Source: a virus. From it: DNA of 64,000 bases. Both the position numbers and the translations under genes were made by a program. The stretch spans positions 41,623 through 105,622 of the IMG/VR virus record IMGVR_UViG_3300008107_000033; one strand, 5' to 3'. The notes under the pieces are model-generated. The model was not told the origin of the DNA, ran no database searches, and saw nothing but the letters and a program-made list of their open reading frames with translations. This document shows positions 22,131 to 31,355 of the stretch, piece after piece; the first letter of the stretch is position 1; the number at the start of each line of letters is the position of its first letter.

Positions 22131-24805
22131 TGTTAAAGCAACTTCCAAATGTAATCAGTAGTTTTTCAAACAGTTCTCAGACCACTGTATCCTCTTTGAT
22201 AAGACAAATGAAGATAGATAAATCAGATGTTTCTAGTTTGGTTTCAAAGCTTTCTCAGATAAGAGTAGATACAAGTTATTCTCCATCAATATTTAGTCAA
22301 TTTAGTTCTTTGAATAGAGAATTTTTTATTGACATATTTAGAGATGCAGATATAAGAATAAGAAGTTATTACTCATCCGCCAACACCGTTGGCCTGATGC
22401 TTAATTCAATGATAGATATTTTTTATTCTGAAATTGAAAAAGTAGAAAAAGATTTAGATACATTACAGATATTTATAGATAATTATGAATTTATAGCTGG
22501 TAAAGATGATTTATATAATTCAAATTATGTAGAAAAATTTGATAATTACTTAAATGATTATAGAACAGATGGCTATCTATTTGATTTGATTGATAGAGAT
22601 GGTTCTTACTTTGATGAAAATGGCAATGGTTTTGTTGATACAAAAGCCGGTGTATTTAAAATTGGCACAAGTGTCACGACTAAGAACGCATTAGATTTCA
22701 TAGATGATATAAACATTAAAAGTAACTACGATAATTATAAATCAAGTGACAGCGGATTCTACGCAACATTAAATGATAATAGATCAGACTCTTGGAATGT
22801 TACTATAAAGTCTCCAGTAATCTTAACTTCAAAGATAGATGATATTAAGAAATATATATCATATGATACATCTTATATAAATGGAGCACAAAATATTGTT
22901 GAAATGTCATTTGCATTTCCTCAATTAATTGATACAATTTACATAACACCAGGTCATGGCAATGGTTTGCAATTGTTGCAAGCGGTATTGTTTTCAGACA
23001 TAACAGAAAGTTATGTATATAAAGATTACGAAACAATCCTTCAAGAGGCAACAGATTCTAATCAAACTATTGAATCCTTTTTTGAAACAAGTACTGGTGA
23101 TCCTACATCTCTTACAACAACAGTGCCTGTATTAACCGAACCAAAATCTTTAGATTCTATTACTGAAATTTCATTTCCAAGAAGAAATGTTAGTAAAGTT
23201 ATATTGATATTTAATCAGCCAGTATATTCTAAAAATGAAAATACAACATCATCCAGCGAACTCAATGCTAAAGCTGTGTATGATATAGGTAGAGAAATTA
23301 GAGAAATTAGAAGATCAAACACCGACAAGTTACAAGACTTAGTATACAATTTATTTTTAAGAAATAATTCTATTAAAGATTTATTTAAAAATAGATATAT
23401 GAACGATAGCTATTATTCCTATAAGTACCCGGTTGCTAATAAAACATTTGTAAATAAAATAGGTAGAGATAATTTCTCGGAAGAGAATATTCAATCTAAT
23501 TTAATAGATAAAAAATGGAGTACAATTTTATCTAATTTATTCCAAAACTTTTTCATTCATATGATTAAAGATAATGGAGAAATTTTTGATAGTTCAACAT
23601 TCATTGAGGCTGGGTCTGTATTTGATGATAGATATGATTTTAGAACTCCCGGAATGCTTCCACAAAAAGATTCCAATAATATGTATTTAGGAAAAACAAA
23701 AGAACTATTTGCGGAAACAGTTTCAAGATCAAATCATTCTATATTTAAAGACCTATTTATTTTAGAAAAAATAGATCAATATGAATATAGTTTTTCTATT
23801 AAATCAATAGAATTTGCGGCAGTAGAAAAAATAGACTCAAATAAAGCTTGTTTTGTCAGCAAAAAAATTCCATTTAATGGGTATCCTTTAGCATTAAAAG
23901 CTTCTTTAGTTAAGAGTAAAAACTTAATAGACTTTAATAGATTTAATTTTGATCTTAAAGAACCTATATCTTATGAAATTTCTATTTCTAATACAGAAAT
24001 ACCTGTATCAGAAAATGATTGGTTGCCAATATTGGAGTATGGAAAAGATAATATAGATTCAGAAGTTTTATTCTTTGATACTCAATCACTTTCCGCATCT
24101 ACAAGATTTTATTTTAATAGAGAAACTTTTGTTTTATATAAAGATGGTTACATAGTTTCTCCAGATCAATATTCTCTTAAAGAAAATTCAATTATTCTTA
24201 ATGTATTAGATATTAATTCTATTTATGTATGCAAATATAAAACAGATTTAACTCTTTTTAACTATGATAATATTGATTTTATCAAGAGTAAATTATTTCA
24301 AGAATCAACTAAATCTTATTTTGATGACCAAGGTCAGGGTGAAAGATTCTCCACAACAGACTATACAGGAAGAGTAACTCTATCGAATCTTCCTTATGTT
24401 AATACTGTATATAGCGAAGGTGCCAGTTATAATTCAGCATATGGCACGATATTTTCATCGGATTATCAAGGTTATAGTCCAATAAAAGTTCTTTTATCCG
24501 ATGGATCTTATGCAATTAACCTAACAAATTATACTACAAGTAAAGATCTTCCATCTTTTCCAGACAGTTCAAGAATATATTTCATACAAAATGGTAAAGA
24601 AATAGTATTTAATCAAGTTTTGTCTGATTCATTTTCTGTTATTTATGAGTATGTTTCTAATTCTACAAGATTTAGAATAATTATTAGAAAAAATATATCA
24701 AACATTCTATACCAAGCATCCGTAGACGCGGTCATGATAAAAGCAAAGACAAAAAATTATGATCCATATTACGATAAATTAACTAAAGCACTAGTAACAG
24801 GTTAA
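22130..24805 (+). CDS. Large tail-appendage structural protein
   Basis: An 891-residue protein whose ATG overlaps the preceding stop. The first 150 residues are helical (SLIRQMKIDKSDVSSLVSKL, later VEKDLDTLQIFIDNYEF) and the remainder is beta-rich with Tyr, Ser and Asn. A repeat-like jelly-roll strand set appears near residues 345-370 (SFPRRNVSKVILIFNQPVYS). Domain layout (N-terminal helix bundle, then beta domains) resembles the next two genes, so it probably belongs to the same multi-subunit appendage. I recognise no named family and no catalytic motif. Confidence 0.5.
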   Translation: MLKQLPNVISSFSNSSQTTVSSLIRQMKIDKSDVSSLVSKLSQIRVDTSYSPSIFSQFSSLNREFFIDIFRDADIRIRSYYSSANTVGLMLNSMIDIFYSEIEKVEKDLDTLQIFIDNYEFIAGKDDLYNSNYVEKFDNYLNDYRTDGYLFDLIDRDGSYFDENGNGFVDTKAGVFKIGTSVTTKNALDFIDDINIKSNYDNYKSSDSGFYATLNDNRSDSWNVTIKSPVILTSKIDDIKKYISYDTSYINGAQNIVEMSFAFPQLIDTIYITPGHGNGLQLLQAVLFSDITESYVYKDYETILQEATDSNQTIESFFETSTGDPTSLTTTVPVLTEPKSLDSITEISFPRRNVSKVILIFNQPVYSKNENTTSSSELNAKAVYDIGREIREIRRSNTDKLQDLVYNLFLRNNSIKDLFKNRYMNDSYYSYKYPVANKTFVNKIGRDNFSEENIQSNLIDKKWSTILSNLFQNFFIHMIKDNGEIFDSSTFIEAGSVFDDRYDFRTPGMLPQKDSNNMYLGKTKELFAETVSRSNHSIFKDLFILEKIDQYEYSFSIKSIEFAAVEKIDSNKACFVSKKIPFNGYPLALKASLVKSKNLIDFNRFNFDLKEPISYEISISNTEIPVSENDWLPILEYGKDNIDSEVLFFDTQSLSASTRFYFNRETFVLYKDGYIVSPDQYSLKENSIILNVLDINSIYVCKYKTDLTLFNYDNIDFIKSKLFQESTKSYFDDQGQGERFSTTDYTGRVTLSNLPYVNTVYSEGASYNSAYGTIFSSDYQGYSPIKVLLSDGSYAINLTNYTTSKDLPSFPDSSRIYFIQNGKEIVFNQVLSDSFSVIYEYVSNSTRFRIIIRKNISNILYQASVDAVMIKAKTKNYDPYYDKLTKALVTG

Positions 24806-24807
24806 TC

Positions 24808-26712
24808 ATGGCACAATTATCACCATCAACATCAATCTTTGATCAAGTCGCAACATCACTTTCTTCTATAGCAGAAAAGTTAAAGAGCGGAAAATACATT
24901 ACTAAACAGGATTTAATATCTGACTTTAATCAGGCGTTAACTGAAGCTTATCAAAATATAGATTCATTTAATACGAAGTTAGATTTGTTTGCAAAAGGCG
25001 AACCACCTACATCAACAAAGATGAACAAATTTGTTAACTCATTAAAAAATGATATAAATATATCTGCTAAGCAATTAGATTATCTAACGGCAAAAACTAT
25101 AAGTATATTTAATTTGTTTACTTCTGAAATAGAAAATGAAAAAAAATATTCTCAAAGAATATTTTCAAAAACAAAGATACTTCAGATGTATTCCGCTAGT
25201 CCAGCAGAAGACATAGTATATATTGGCGATTCATTTGATAATCAAGATTATATGGACTTTTCTAGAATGAAAGTAAATGAAAATCCTATGATTCTAAACG
25301 GTGCTGGAACTATTCAAGCATCAAAAACCACCAATTGGAATCCTTCAAGGATAATAATGAATAACTCCAATGGATTTATGGGTAATAATCACATTGTGAT
25401 AAAGAGCAAAGATGAATTAGACCAAATTAATTACGAATATGCATTCAAAAACAGTCCTTCAATCTCTAATCCATTAAATATTATAGATAAAAATCCATTA
25501 ACATATTTTGAATATGAAGCTTTAAATATTGATAAAGCTAAATATCAATCTATATTTGATTTTATTCCATCAGATAATGAATTTTCATATATAGTTGATT
25601 CAGAAGAACTTTCATCTGCGCCTAAGCGTAGCTTAATTAATTGGTCTAATCATAATCTACAAAAACCCCTATTGTTAGATTTTACTATTGAAGGAAATGG
25701 GCCAGCAATGGCTAACTCAGTAAAGATATCTCCATATTTTGGATACACAAAAATAGTAAAAGTATCCAATATTTATGTAACTAATGATATGGGAGAAACG
25801 GAAGATGTTGTTAAGGAATCTTTTTATATAGGTTTATCCCCAGAAAGCTTAACCAAAGAAGCTTACTCAAAGTATTATTTTGATTCAGCAGTTGTTAAAT
25901 TTTCTGACAGAAAAGTATTAAAGGTTAGAGTTGTTCTTGAGCAACCATACTTTAATGAGGAAGAAATAATGCATACATACTGGGCTACAGATTATAGTCA
26001 ATCTACATCTGATAATAGTCCGTTCTTTGGGTCTGTAAGATTCAATCCAGATTCTTTAAGTAAAGATATTTATCAGGAAATAAACTATAACAAAGATGCT
26101 ATTATACCGCCGTTAAGTAATCCAAATATCTTTAAAAAAAATAACGTTACCAGCAAACAGGTAACTGTATCTGTAAAGAAAAAAATTACAGATACTAATA
26201 AGGCTGAATCTGTACAAACATTTAGCGTGCCCCTTAAGCTAAAAAGGGATATAATTAAATGTAAGAGAATGTCAATTGGTTTGAGGGATGTTTCTATTGA
26301 GCATATTGAATATTTAGACTCAGCAGAGATTGTATCCTTACCTTATAAATTTGATTATCCAGTAGAATCTGTAATGCTAGGTATAGACAGTGATTTAAGT
26401 AGCGTTTCTTCAGCTACTCAGCTTATATCCTCTTATATTTCTGTTGATGATGGAAATAACTGGATAGATATAAGTTCAAGTCAGTTTGGATTTAACTCAG
26501 CTTCTTCGTCAGCAAATCCCGAAGTGCTAGTGTTCAATCAAAATGTTCCACCAGGATATAAGTTGCCTGGAGTAGGTTATCAAAATTATCCAAAAGTTCC
26601 TTCTGAAATTAGAAGCATCTTAGTTAAAATAAAAATGCTAAAAGATCCAAATACAAACGTTGTTCCAACTGTGTATTCATACACATTGGCCGCAAAGGTT
26701 AAAAAAATATGA
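24808..26712 (+). CDS. Tail-appendage structural protein, paralogue group member
   Basis: A 634-residue protein. An N-terminal helical part (residues 1-115, Ser/Lys/Asp-rich with a leucine periodicity) is followed by beta domains. Residues about 215-230 (N-P-L-N-I-I-D-K-N-P-L-T-Y-F-E) look like the first loop of a discoidin-type or galactose-binding-like fold, and near residue 490 I-G-L-R-D-V-S-I-x-x-I-E-Y-L-D-S-A-x-I-V-S marks a domain boundary that recurs in the two other large proteins downstream. It overlaps the next gene by four bases (ATGA). Carbohydrate-binding is possible but not shown. Function is inferred from position only. Confidence 0.5.
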   Translation: MAQLSPSTSIFDQVATSLSSIAEKLKSGKYITKQDLISDFNQALTEAYQNIDSFNTKLDLFAKGEPPTSTKMNKFVNSLKNDINISAKQLDYLTAKTISIFNLFTSEIENEKKYSQRIFSKTKILQMYSASPAEDIVYIGDSFDNQDYMDFSRMKVNENPMILNGAGTIQASKTTNWNPSRIIMNNSNGFMGNNHIVIKSKDELDQINYEYAFKNSPSISNPLNIIDKNPLTYFEYEALNIDKAKYQSIFDFIPSDNEFSYIVDSEELSSAPKRSLINWSNHNLQKPLLLDFTIEGNGPAMANSVKISPYFGYTKIVKVSNIYVTNDMGETEDVVKESFYIGLSPESLTKEAYSKYYFDSAVVKFSDRKVLKVRVVLEQPYFNEEEIMHTYWATDYSQSTSDNSPFFGSVRFNPDSLSKDIYQEINYNKDAIIPPLSNPNIFKKNNVTSKQVTVSVKKKITDTNKAESVQTFSVPLKLKRDIIKCKRMSIGLRDVSIEHIEYLDSAEIVSLPYKFDYPVESVMLGIDSDLSSVSSATQLISSYISVDDGNNWIDISSSQFGFNSASSSANPEVLVFNQNVPPGYKLPGVGYQNYPKVPSEIRSILVKIKMLKDPNTNVVPTVYSYTLAAKVKKI

Positions 26713-28847
26713 ACATTTCAACAGTACAGAAAAGAAGATTTTTAAATAATATATATAAATTGATATATTCTTCTGGACAAAAACCTTCTGAACAAGAGGT
26801 TAGAAAAGCATTTAATGAGTACTTCAGTATAAATCAACCAGGGTATCCAATTAGAGTAGACTACGATCTTCTTAGAGCATCAAATAAAACAGATGTTGAT
26901 TTATTAAATCAAATAATGGCAAATACAATCTATAATGTTGACGTATTGTATGACACAATATTAGATAATAATGAAGAATTATTTTCTATTGTTACATCAC
27001 TTAATAAGAAATTAGAAAATTTAAAAAAGAAAAGATTACAACTAGAATCAAAAATAGATGATCTTATATTTATGAATAATAATTCTGATGGATATTTTTA
27101 TTCATTTACAGAAAACTTTATATCAGCAGATAATTTAGATTTGTCATTAACCGACTCTGCTTTTTTTGATCCTAAACTTAGGAATGTAACTATTAGCAAA
27201 TTAAAATCTGAACAATTTAATGTTATGACAATTGATAATCTTAATGGAAATAATGTTGATTTTACAGTAACAGCAAATGGTCAGCAGTTGAGCGAAACAA
27301 TTGATAAAACAAATTTTAATAATATATTTGATGGTCTAACTGACACATATTGGGATCACTCAGTATCGCTGCAAAACCCTCAGCCCGTTTCGATAACAAT
27401 AAGCATACCCGTAAATAGAACTTCAGTCCTCTCAAAGGTGGATGGAATACTGTTTACTTCATCCCCGGTAAACATTATGATGAGAGCTATATATTCTGAT
27501 CCAGAGAGACCAATTGAAATAAGAACTAAAACATCGAGATCAGACTACGACGCTTTTTCCTTTTCAATTCCAGCAGGTTCTTACTCAACTATAGAAATAG
27601 TTTTATTTAAAAATGAACCAGACTATATAGATCAAAATAGTTCTAATCCATATATTTATAAATTTGGTTTAAGAGAAATGGTAATTGGTTCAAAGTACTA
27701 CGCCAAGTCTGGAATATTAGTGTCTGCTCCGATATCAATTCCTACAAAGACTAACTCAAATCTAGTGATAGATGCTGTATCAATGGAAGTTAAAGAGCAA
27801 ATTGTTCCTGGAACATCGGTTAATTATTATGTAGCTGCCAATAACCCACTGGCACAAAAGATTAATGACTATAATTGGATTCCAGTCTCACCAAAAGGTT
27901 CAGAGAGTTCTGGGTATAATCCAATTGTTTATCTGGATGGATCGACAAGAAATACGGTGTATATATCAAACTCTCCAGAGGATGACGAACTTGCCTACAT
28001 ACCACTTAATTCTTCAACAGCAAATGCAAATGAGTTAAATCCAAATACTAGAATATATTCTGGAAAAAATGTTTACAGAATTGCTCCACTTAGTTCTGAG
28101 GAAAACTATTTAAATCCAATTTTTTTAAGCGGTATAGACTGTTTAAAACACAATTATATAATTTATACTGGTTCCTCTACCTTAGATGGAAGGTATAAAG
28201 ATCTTCAATATTGGTCAGATACCCTCAGCAATAAGCCAGCATCACTTCTATCGAATACGCTAGTGGAGCAAATTGGGTCCATAAATCCAGGAATAAACTC
28301 CTATAGTTCTGGATATATAGAAACTTCAGTTTTAAGACAAAGTCCTATAAATGTTATACATACCGTATCAAAGTCTGATCCTAATTTTAATTTGGCAATA
28401 TATTTAAATGGCATTCTGATAGCAGACATCCCGAAGGGAACGAGCAGTAAAGTTATTGAATGGGAGTTTAAATCAGGAATTAACAAAGTAGTAGTAACTT
28501 ACGATAAGACAGTATCTGGACAAGTTTCTTTTAATTTAATAGAGGGTTTGTCATTGTCTAGATACGGATTGGTATTTGTTGACTATTTTAATTATTTAGA
28601 TCCATTTGAATTTCAGAATAAAGTAAATGAAGATAGCTATTACTTTACGATAGATACAATTTTTGGAAGAAAAGAAATACTATCTTCAAAACAATTAAAC
28701 GGAAAATCAAACTTTATTTATACATCCAATAATCCATTGGCAGTTAATGCCGTAAGATTTAGGGTTGATTTAAATAGATATGAAGACCCATTGGCATCAC
28801 CAATGGTTGAGTCTGTAAGAATTAAGTTTAAGCACAGGGATGCATAA
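26709..28847 (+). CDS. Tail-appendage structural protein with discoidin-like domain
   Basis: A 712-residue protein. Residues about 85-125 form a coiled coil (NNEELFSIVTSLNKKLENLK and onward). Residues about 200-300 have F-D-G-L-T-D-T-Y-W-D-H-S and V-S-I-T-I-S-I-P-V, the start of a galactose-binding or discoidin-type jelly roll. Near residue 322, F-G-L-R-E-M-V-I-G-S-K-Y-Y-x-K-S-G-I-L-V-S matches a motif in the preceding protein and in the protein at 29287. It ends in V-E-S-V-R-I-K-F. These features suggest paralogues that assemble side by side and bind a surface glycan. No enzyme motif seen. Confidence 0.5.
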   Translation: MNISTVQKRRFLNNIYKLIYSSGQKPSEQEVRKAFNEYFSINQPGYPIRVDYDLLRASNKTDVDLLNQIMANTIYNVDVLYDTILDNNEELFSIVTSLNKKLENLKKKRLQLESKIDDLIFMNNNSDGYFYSFTENFISADNLDLSLTDSAFFDPKLRNVTISKLKSEQFNVMTIDNLNGNNVDFTVTANGQQLSETIDKTNFNNIFDGLTDTYWDHSVSLQNPQPVSITISIPVNRTSVLSKVDGILFTSSPVNIMMRAIYSDPERPIEIRTKTSRSDYDAFSFSIPAGSYSTIEIVLFKNEPDYIDQNSSNPYIYKFGLREMVIGSKYYAKSGILVSAPISIPTKTNSNLVIDAVSMEVKEQIVPGTSVNYYVAANNPLAQKINDYNWIPVSPKGSESSGYNPIVYLDGSTRNTVYISNSPEDDELAYIPLNSSTANANELNPNTRIYSGKNVYRIAPLSSEENYLNPIFLSGIDCLKHNYIIYTGSSTLDGRYKDLQYWSDTLSNKPASLLSNTLVEQIGSINPGINSYSSGYIETSVLRQSPINVIHTVSKSDPNFNLAIYLNGILIADIPKGTSSKVIEWEFKSGINKVVVTYDKTVSGQVSFNLIEGLSLSRYGLVFVDYFNYLDPFEFQNKVNEDSYYFTIDTIFGRKEILSSKQLNGKSNFIYTSNNPLAVNAVRFRVDLNRYEDPLASPMVESVRIKFKHRDA

Positions 28848-28886
28848 AGCCAGTGTTTCTGGTACTAATTAGTTAGGAAGAATTAA

Positions 28887-29285
28887 ATGCCAATAACTTA
28901 TACAAAACAATCTCACACCAAAAGACTTATAGAACCTTTCTTTTCTAGATTTAGACAAAAATATAGAGCAACTAGAAATAGCAAAAGAGAGAATTTAGAA
29001 ATGAATTCTTTGATTGTTGATTTTAATAGAATTAATAATCAATTAGACTCCATTAATTTAACATGCGATAATTATTCCGCAAGTATTAATGGTAAAATAT
29101 CTTCATTAATTGAAGCAGAAGTTTTAGTTGATGGTGTTGATGTTCAAATTGATGGTGTTAGTGCATCTATAGTCGATGAAATAACATCTGGTGTATCAGG
29201 TATAGATATAAATGATATTGTAAAGATTACAGGAAAGTTATCTAGACTTCAAAATAAAGTAAAATTTTTAGAAAACAGGATTTAA
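28887..29285 (+). CDS. Small helical structural protein
   Basis: A 132-residue protein with ribosome-binding sequence AGGAAG eight bases before ATG. A basic N-terminus (K-x-x-H-x-K-R-L-I-E-P-F-F-S-R-F-R-Q-K-Y-R) precedes helices and a Val/Asp/Ile-rich strand region, and it ends in a coiled coil (KLSRLQNKVKFLENRI). It probably trimerises and connects larger appendage proteins. A small inverted repeat (CCAG-TGTTT-CTGG) lies in the 39-base gap upstream. No family recognised. Confidence 0.5.
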   Translation: MPITYTKQSHTKRLIEPFFSRFRQKYRATRNSKRENLEMNSLIVDFNRINNQLDSINLTCDNYSASINGKISSLIEAEVLVDGVDVQIDGVSASIVDEITSGVSGIDINDIVKITGKLSRLQNKVKFLENRI

Positions 29286-29286
29286 T

Positions 29287-30546
29287 ATGGCAGATTCAAT
29301 CAATACCCAAAAAAGAGACGCTCATTACAGGGGCCCAGTAGACAGCGCTGAGTACAATACTAGAATTGAAGAAAACTATAGAGATCTTTTATATCTGTAT
29401 AATAAATCAAATATTCTTGATCAAAAACTTTCTCAAGCATTTGAAAGAGTCTTAAAAGACCAGGCGTATTTAGTTAACGCTGTTGACGATCTTGTTGATA
29501 GAGTCGAGGCTTTAGAAAATGAAACAAATACACTATCAATATATTCTTTTTCACAACTTGATTATGTTAATTTTATTGGAACAAGTTTTGCGGTTTCAAC
29601 AACAGACCTTCTTAGCTTAGATCCATATTATAATGCTATAACACTTCCGAAGGTTAGTGGATCTTCAAATTCAAAATTAAAGTTTCATACATCGGGAACT
29701 TCTTCAACTCAAGTTCTTCCGGATTTCTTCAAAACATATATACAAAATGATTATGTTGGTGTAGATACGGCTGGAGCAGTTATTAATACAACGCCAACAT
29801 TCCATGCGGTTATAGATGATCCGAATAAGATTTGGAAGCGCAATGTGATTACCCAGTCAACTTCGGTATCTGGGGCTCAAATGATGTTCTATGTAAAGAT
29901 TCCATCTGAATTTACTGGATCAACAAAAACAAATTGCATTAAGTTTAATCCATTCCCCGTATACTCAGTTGATATATCAGCAATAGAATATACAACAAAG
30001 CTAAATCCAACTTTAACAGAATCAGATTCCTGGATACCGCTAAACTCCTCAGCTCTCTATAATGGAGTTAGCACAGCAATAGGAAAGGTGCCACCTGGTG
30101 GATGGCTTATATCTGGATCTGATAAAATCTATAACTCTGGCCCACTCTGCTTTTATTTTCCGGATAAAGAAATTACGGCAATCAGAATCAAGATGGTGCA
30201 GAGAAGCTACATGGAAGAAGGCGGTAATTACATATATACGTACGGCCTTTCGGATCTTGATGTAAGATACGATAAATTCCTTCCATCTGGCAAAACAATA
30301 ATTAAATTTACCCCACCAGACGGATCTTTAATTAATAATATAATTAGTGTAGATCCGGTGATTTATAATGTTCCACTAAGTCAGATGTCAAATGCGTTTA
30401 GCTATAGGGTTATATATGATGACGCTGGAAACTACGGCCTTACAAACCCTGGGGCATCTACGAGCGTCTGGATAGAGGTTACTTTAAATATGCTAGAAGA
30501 TAAGACGGCACCAGTGCTTTCTGACCTAAGAATTCAATATGATTAA
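29287..30546 (+). CDS. Tail-appendage structural protein with coiled coil, paralogue group member
   Basis: A 419-residue protein starting one base after the preceding stop. Residues about 25-85 are coiled coil (Y-N-x-R-I-E-E-N-Y-x-x-L-L-Y-L-Y-N-K and VDDLVDRVEALENETN). The rest is beta-rich. Near residue 315, Y-G-L-S-D-L-D-V-R-Y-x-K-F-x-P-S-G matches the G-L-R motif of the two larger upstream proteins, and it ends similarly (APVLSDLRIQYD). This supports a family of related appendage subunits of decreasing size. The last gene before a 70-base spacer, so it probably closes the co-transcribed baseplate block. Confidence 0.5.
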   Translation: MADSINTQKRDAHYRGPVDSAEYNTRIEENYRDLLYLYNKSNILDQKLSQAFERVLKDQAYLVNAVDDLVDRVEALENETNTLSIYSFSQLDYVNFIGTSFAVSTTDLLSLDPYYNAITLPKVSGSSNSKLKFHTSGTSSTQVLPDFFKTYIQNDYVGVDTAGAVINTTPTFHAVIDDPNKIWKRNVITQSTSVSGAQMMFYVKIPSEFTGSTKTNCIKFNPFPVYSVDISAIEYTTKLNPTLTESDSWIPLNSSALYNGVSTAIGKVPPGGWLISGSDKIYNSGPLCFYFPDKEITAIRIKMVQRSYMEEGGNYIYTYGLSDLDVRYDKFLPSGKTIIKFTPPDGSLINNIISVDPVIYNVPLSQMSNAFSYRVIYDDAGNYGLTNPGASTSVWIEVTLNMLEDKTAPVLSDLRIQYD

Positions 30547-30616
30547 TGGTTAAAAACCAAAAATCATTTTACTATAGATAGCGTAAACCGCATTATACAA
30601 TAAGGAGAAATCTGAT
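30547..30616 (+). promoter_or_regulatory. Spacer with strong ribosome-binding site, candidate promoter
   Basis: This 70-base gap ends in AAGGAG placed seven to eight bases before ATG 30617, the best Shine-Dalgarno match in the tail region. TATACAAT at about 30593 or TATAGAT at about 30570 could be -10 elements, but neither has a clear -35. Strong initiation and the different codon use of the following gene suggest high expression. Promoter call is tentative. Confidence 0.35.
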
Positions 30617-31225
30617 ATGGCAACCTTTTACGTAGGTCCAAGACCAGTATTGAAGGGTCGTTCAACTGCCGATATGATTAACGTATTCAAGGGTACGGCT
30701 GGCACATATTCATTTTACCCACTATTTGCTAAGGGTCTTTTGGATGGTGCTCCAGACAGTCATCATGTCCCAGGCACTGGTCGTCACCCAGGAAGTGTTC
30801 TTTTATCGCAACTTTTTACTGGTTCAACACTCTATGCTGGAACAACTCCATTAGCAGGAACTTTTGCAGATGGAGTTGGCTACGAAGGCGCTCGTTATAA
30901 GCCATTTGAATTTAAGGGTTTGGTCGGTGCAGCAGCGTTTCCTTCTGGCTTTGGTCACGCTGACAGAGTAAGTGATTACAGCTATAACAACTATATATTT
31001 GACGGTGTTACATCTTCGAATATATTTACTGGAACTGGTCATGGCCCAAGAACAGAAGCACAAGGTGCGCCATCATCGTTTGGTGTTTTCAGACCAAACG
31101 AAGTTCATGGTGTAGCAAGCGCAACAGTGTTTACTTCTGGCTATGGTCAAGCAAACACTGCATCTGACTATGGTAGAAACAAAGTATTGGAGTACAAAGG
31201 TTTAGCTTCAACAAAAGCCTTGTAA
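30617..31225 (+). CDS. Abundant small structural protein with internal repeats
   Basis: A 202-residue Gly/Ser/Ala-rich protein. Two copies of a roughly 45-residue unit are visible: one from FEFKGLVGAAAFPSGFGHAD through S-D-Y-S-Y-N-N-Y-I-F-D-G-V, and one from N-E-V-H-G-V-A-S-A-T-V-F-T-S-G-Y-G-Q-A through S-D-Y-G-R-N-K-V-L-E-Y-K-G. Its codons use CGT for Arg, unlike the AGA-dominated neighbours, and its ribosome-binding site is perfect, both signs of a highly expressed gene. A fibre tip, tail-surface or decoration protein is plausible. No family name recognised. Confidence 0.55.
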   Translation: MATFYVGPRPVLKGRSTADMINVFKGTAGTYSFYPLFAKGLLDGAPDSHHVPGTGRHPGSVLLSQLFTGSTLYAGTTPLAGTFADGVGYEGARYKPFEFKGLVGAAAFPSGFGHADRVSDYSYNNYIFDGVTSSNIFTGTGHGPRTEAQGAPSSFGVFRPNEVHGVASATVFTSGYGQANTASDYGRNKVLEYKGLASTKAL

Positions 31226-31248
31226 GTATCACTAACAAAATATATTCT

Positions 31249-31266
31249 GTGCTATACTAATAGCAC
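31249..31266 (+). promoter_or_regulatory. Extended -10 promoter inside a small palindrome
   Basis: TG-C-TATACT (-10 at 31253-31258) sits within GTGCTA-TACTAA-TAGCAC, a six-base-pair inverted repeat that could also be an operator. No clear -35 is present. Transcription would start near 31265, only about 15 bases before a strong hairpin. Confidence 0.4.
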
Positions 31267-31273
31267 GGTGACA

Positions 31274-31308
31274 ACAGTCCCGTCTGATATCAGACGGGAT
31301 TGTCGTTT
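31274..31308 (+). terminator. Hairpin terminator after tail module
   Basis: The perfect palindrome CCCGTCTGATATCAGACGGG (31279-31298) is extended by ACAGT/ATTGT to a 15-bp stem and followed by CGTTTATAT. It separates the tail block from the nucleotide-metabolism block. The U tract is short, so efficiency may be moderate; because the stem is perfect it could work on both strands. Confidence 0.6.
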
Positions 31309-31355
31309 ATATAGATCATTTTTATAGGTTTTGAGTATTTTATTGAGGATTATAA

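Noticed and set aside
31226-31355. tRNA gene in the spacer
   Set aside because: The hairpins are simple inverted repeats; no cloverleaf, T-loop or acceptor pairing is visible. No tRNA was seen in any spacer.
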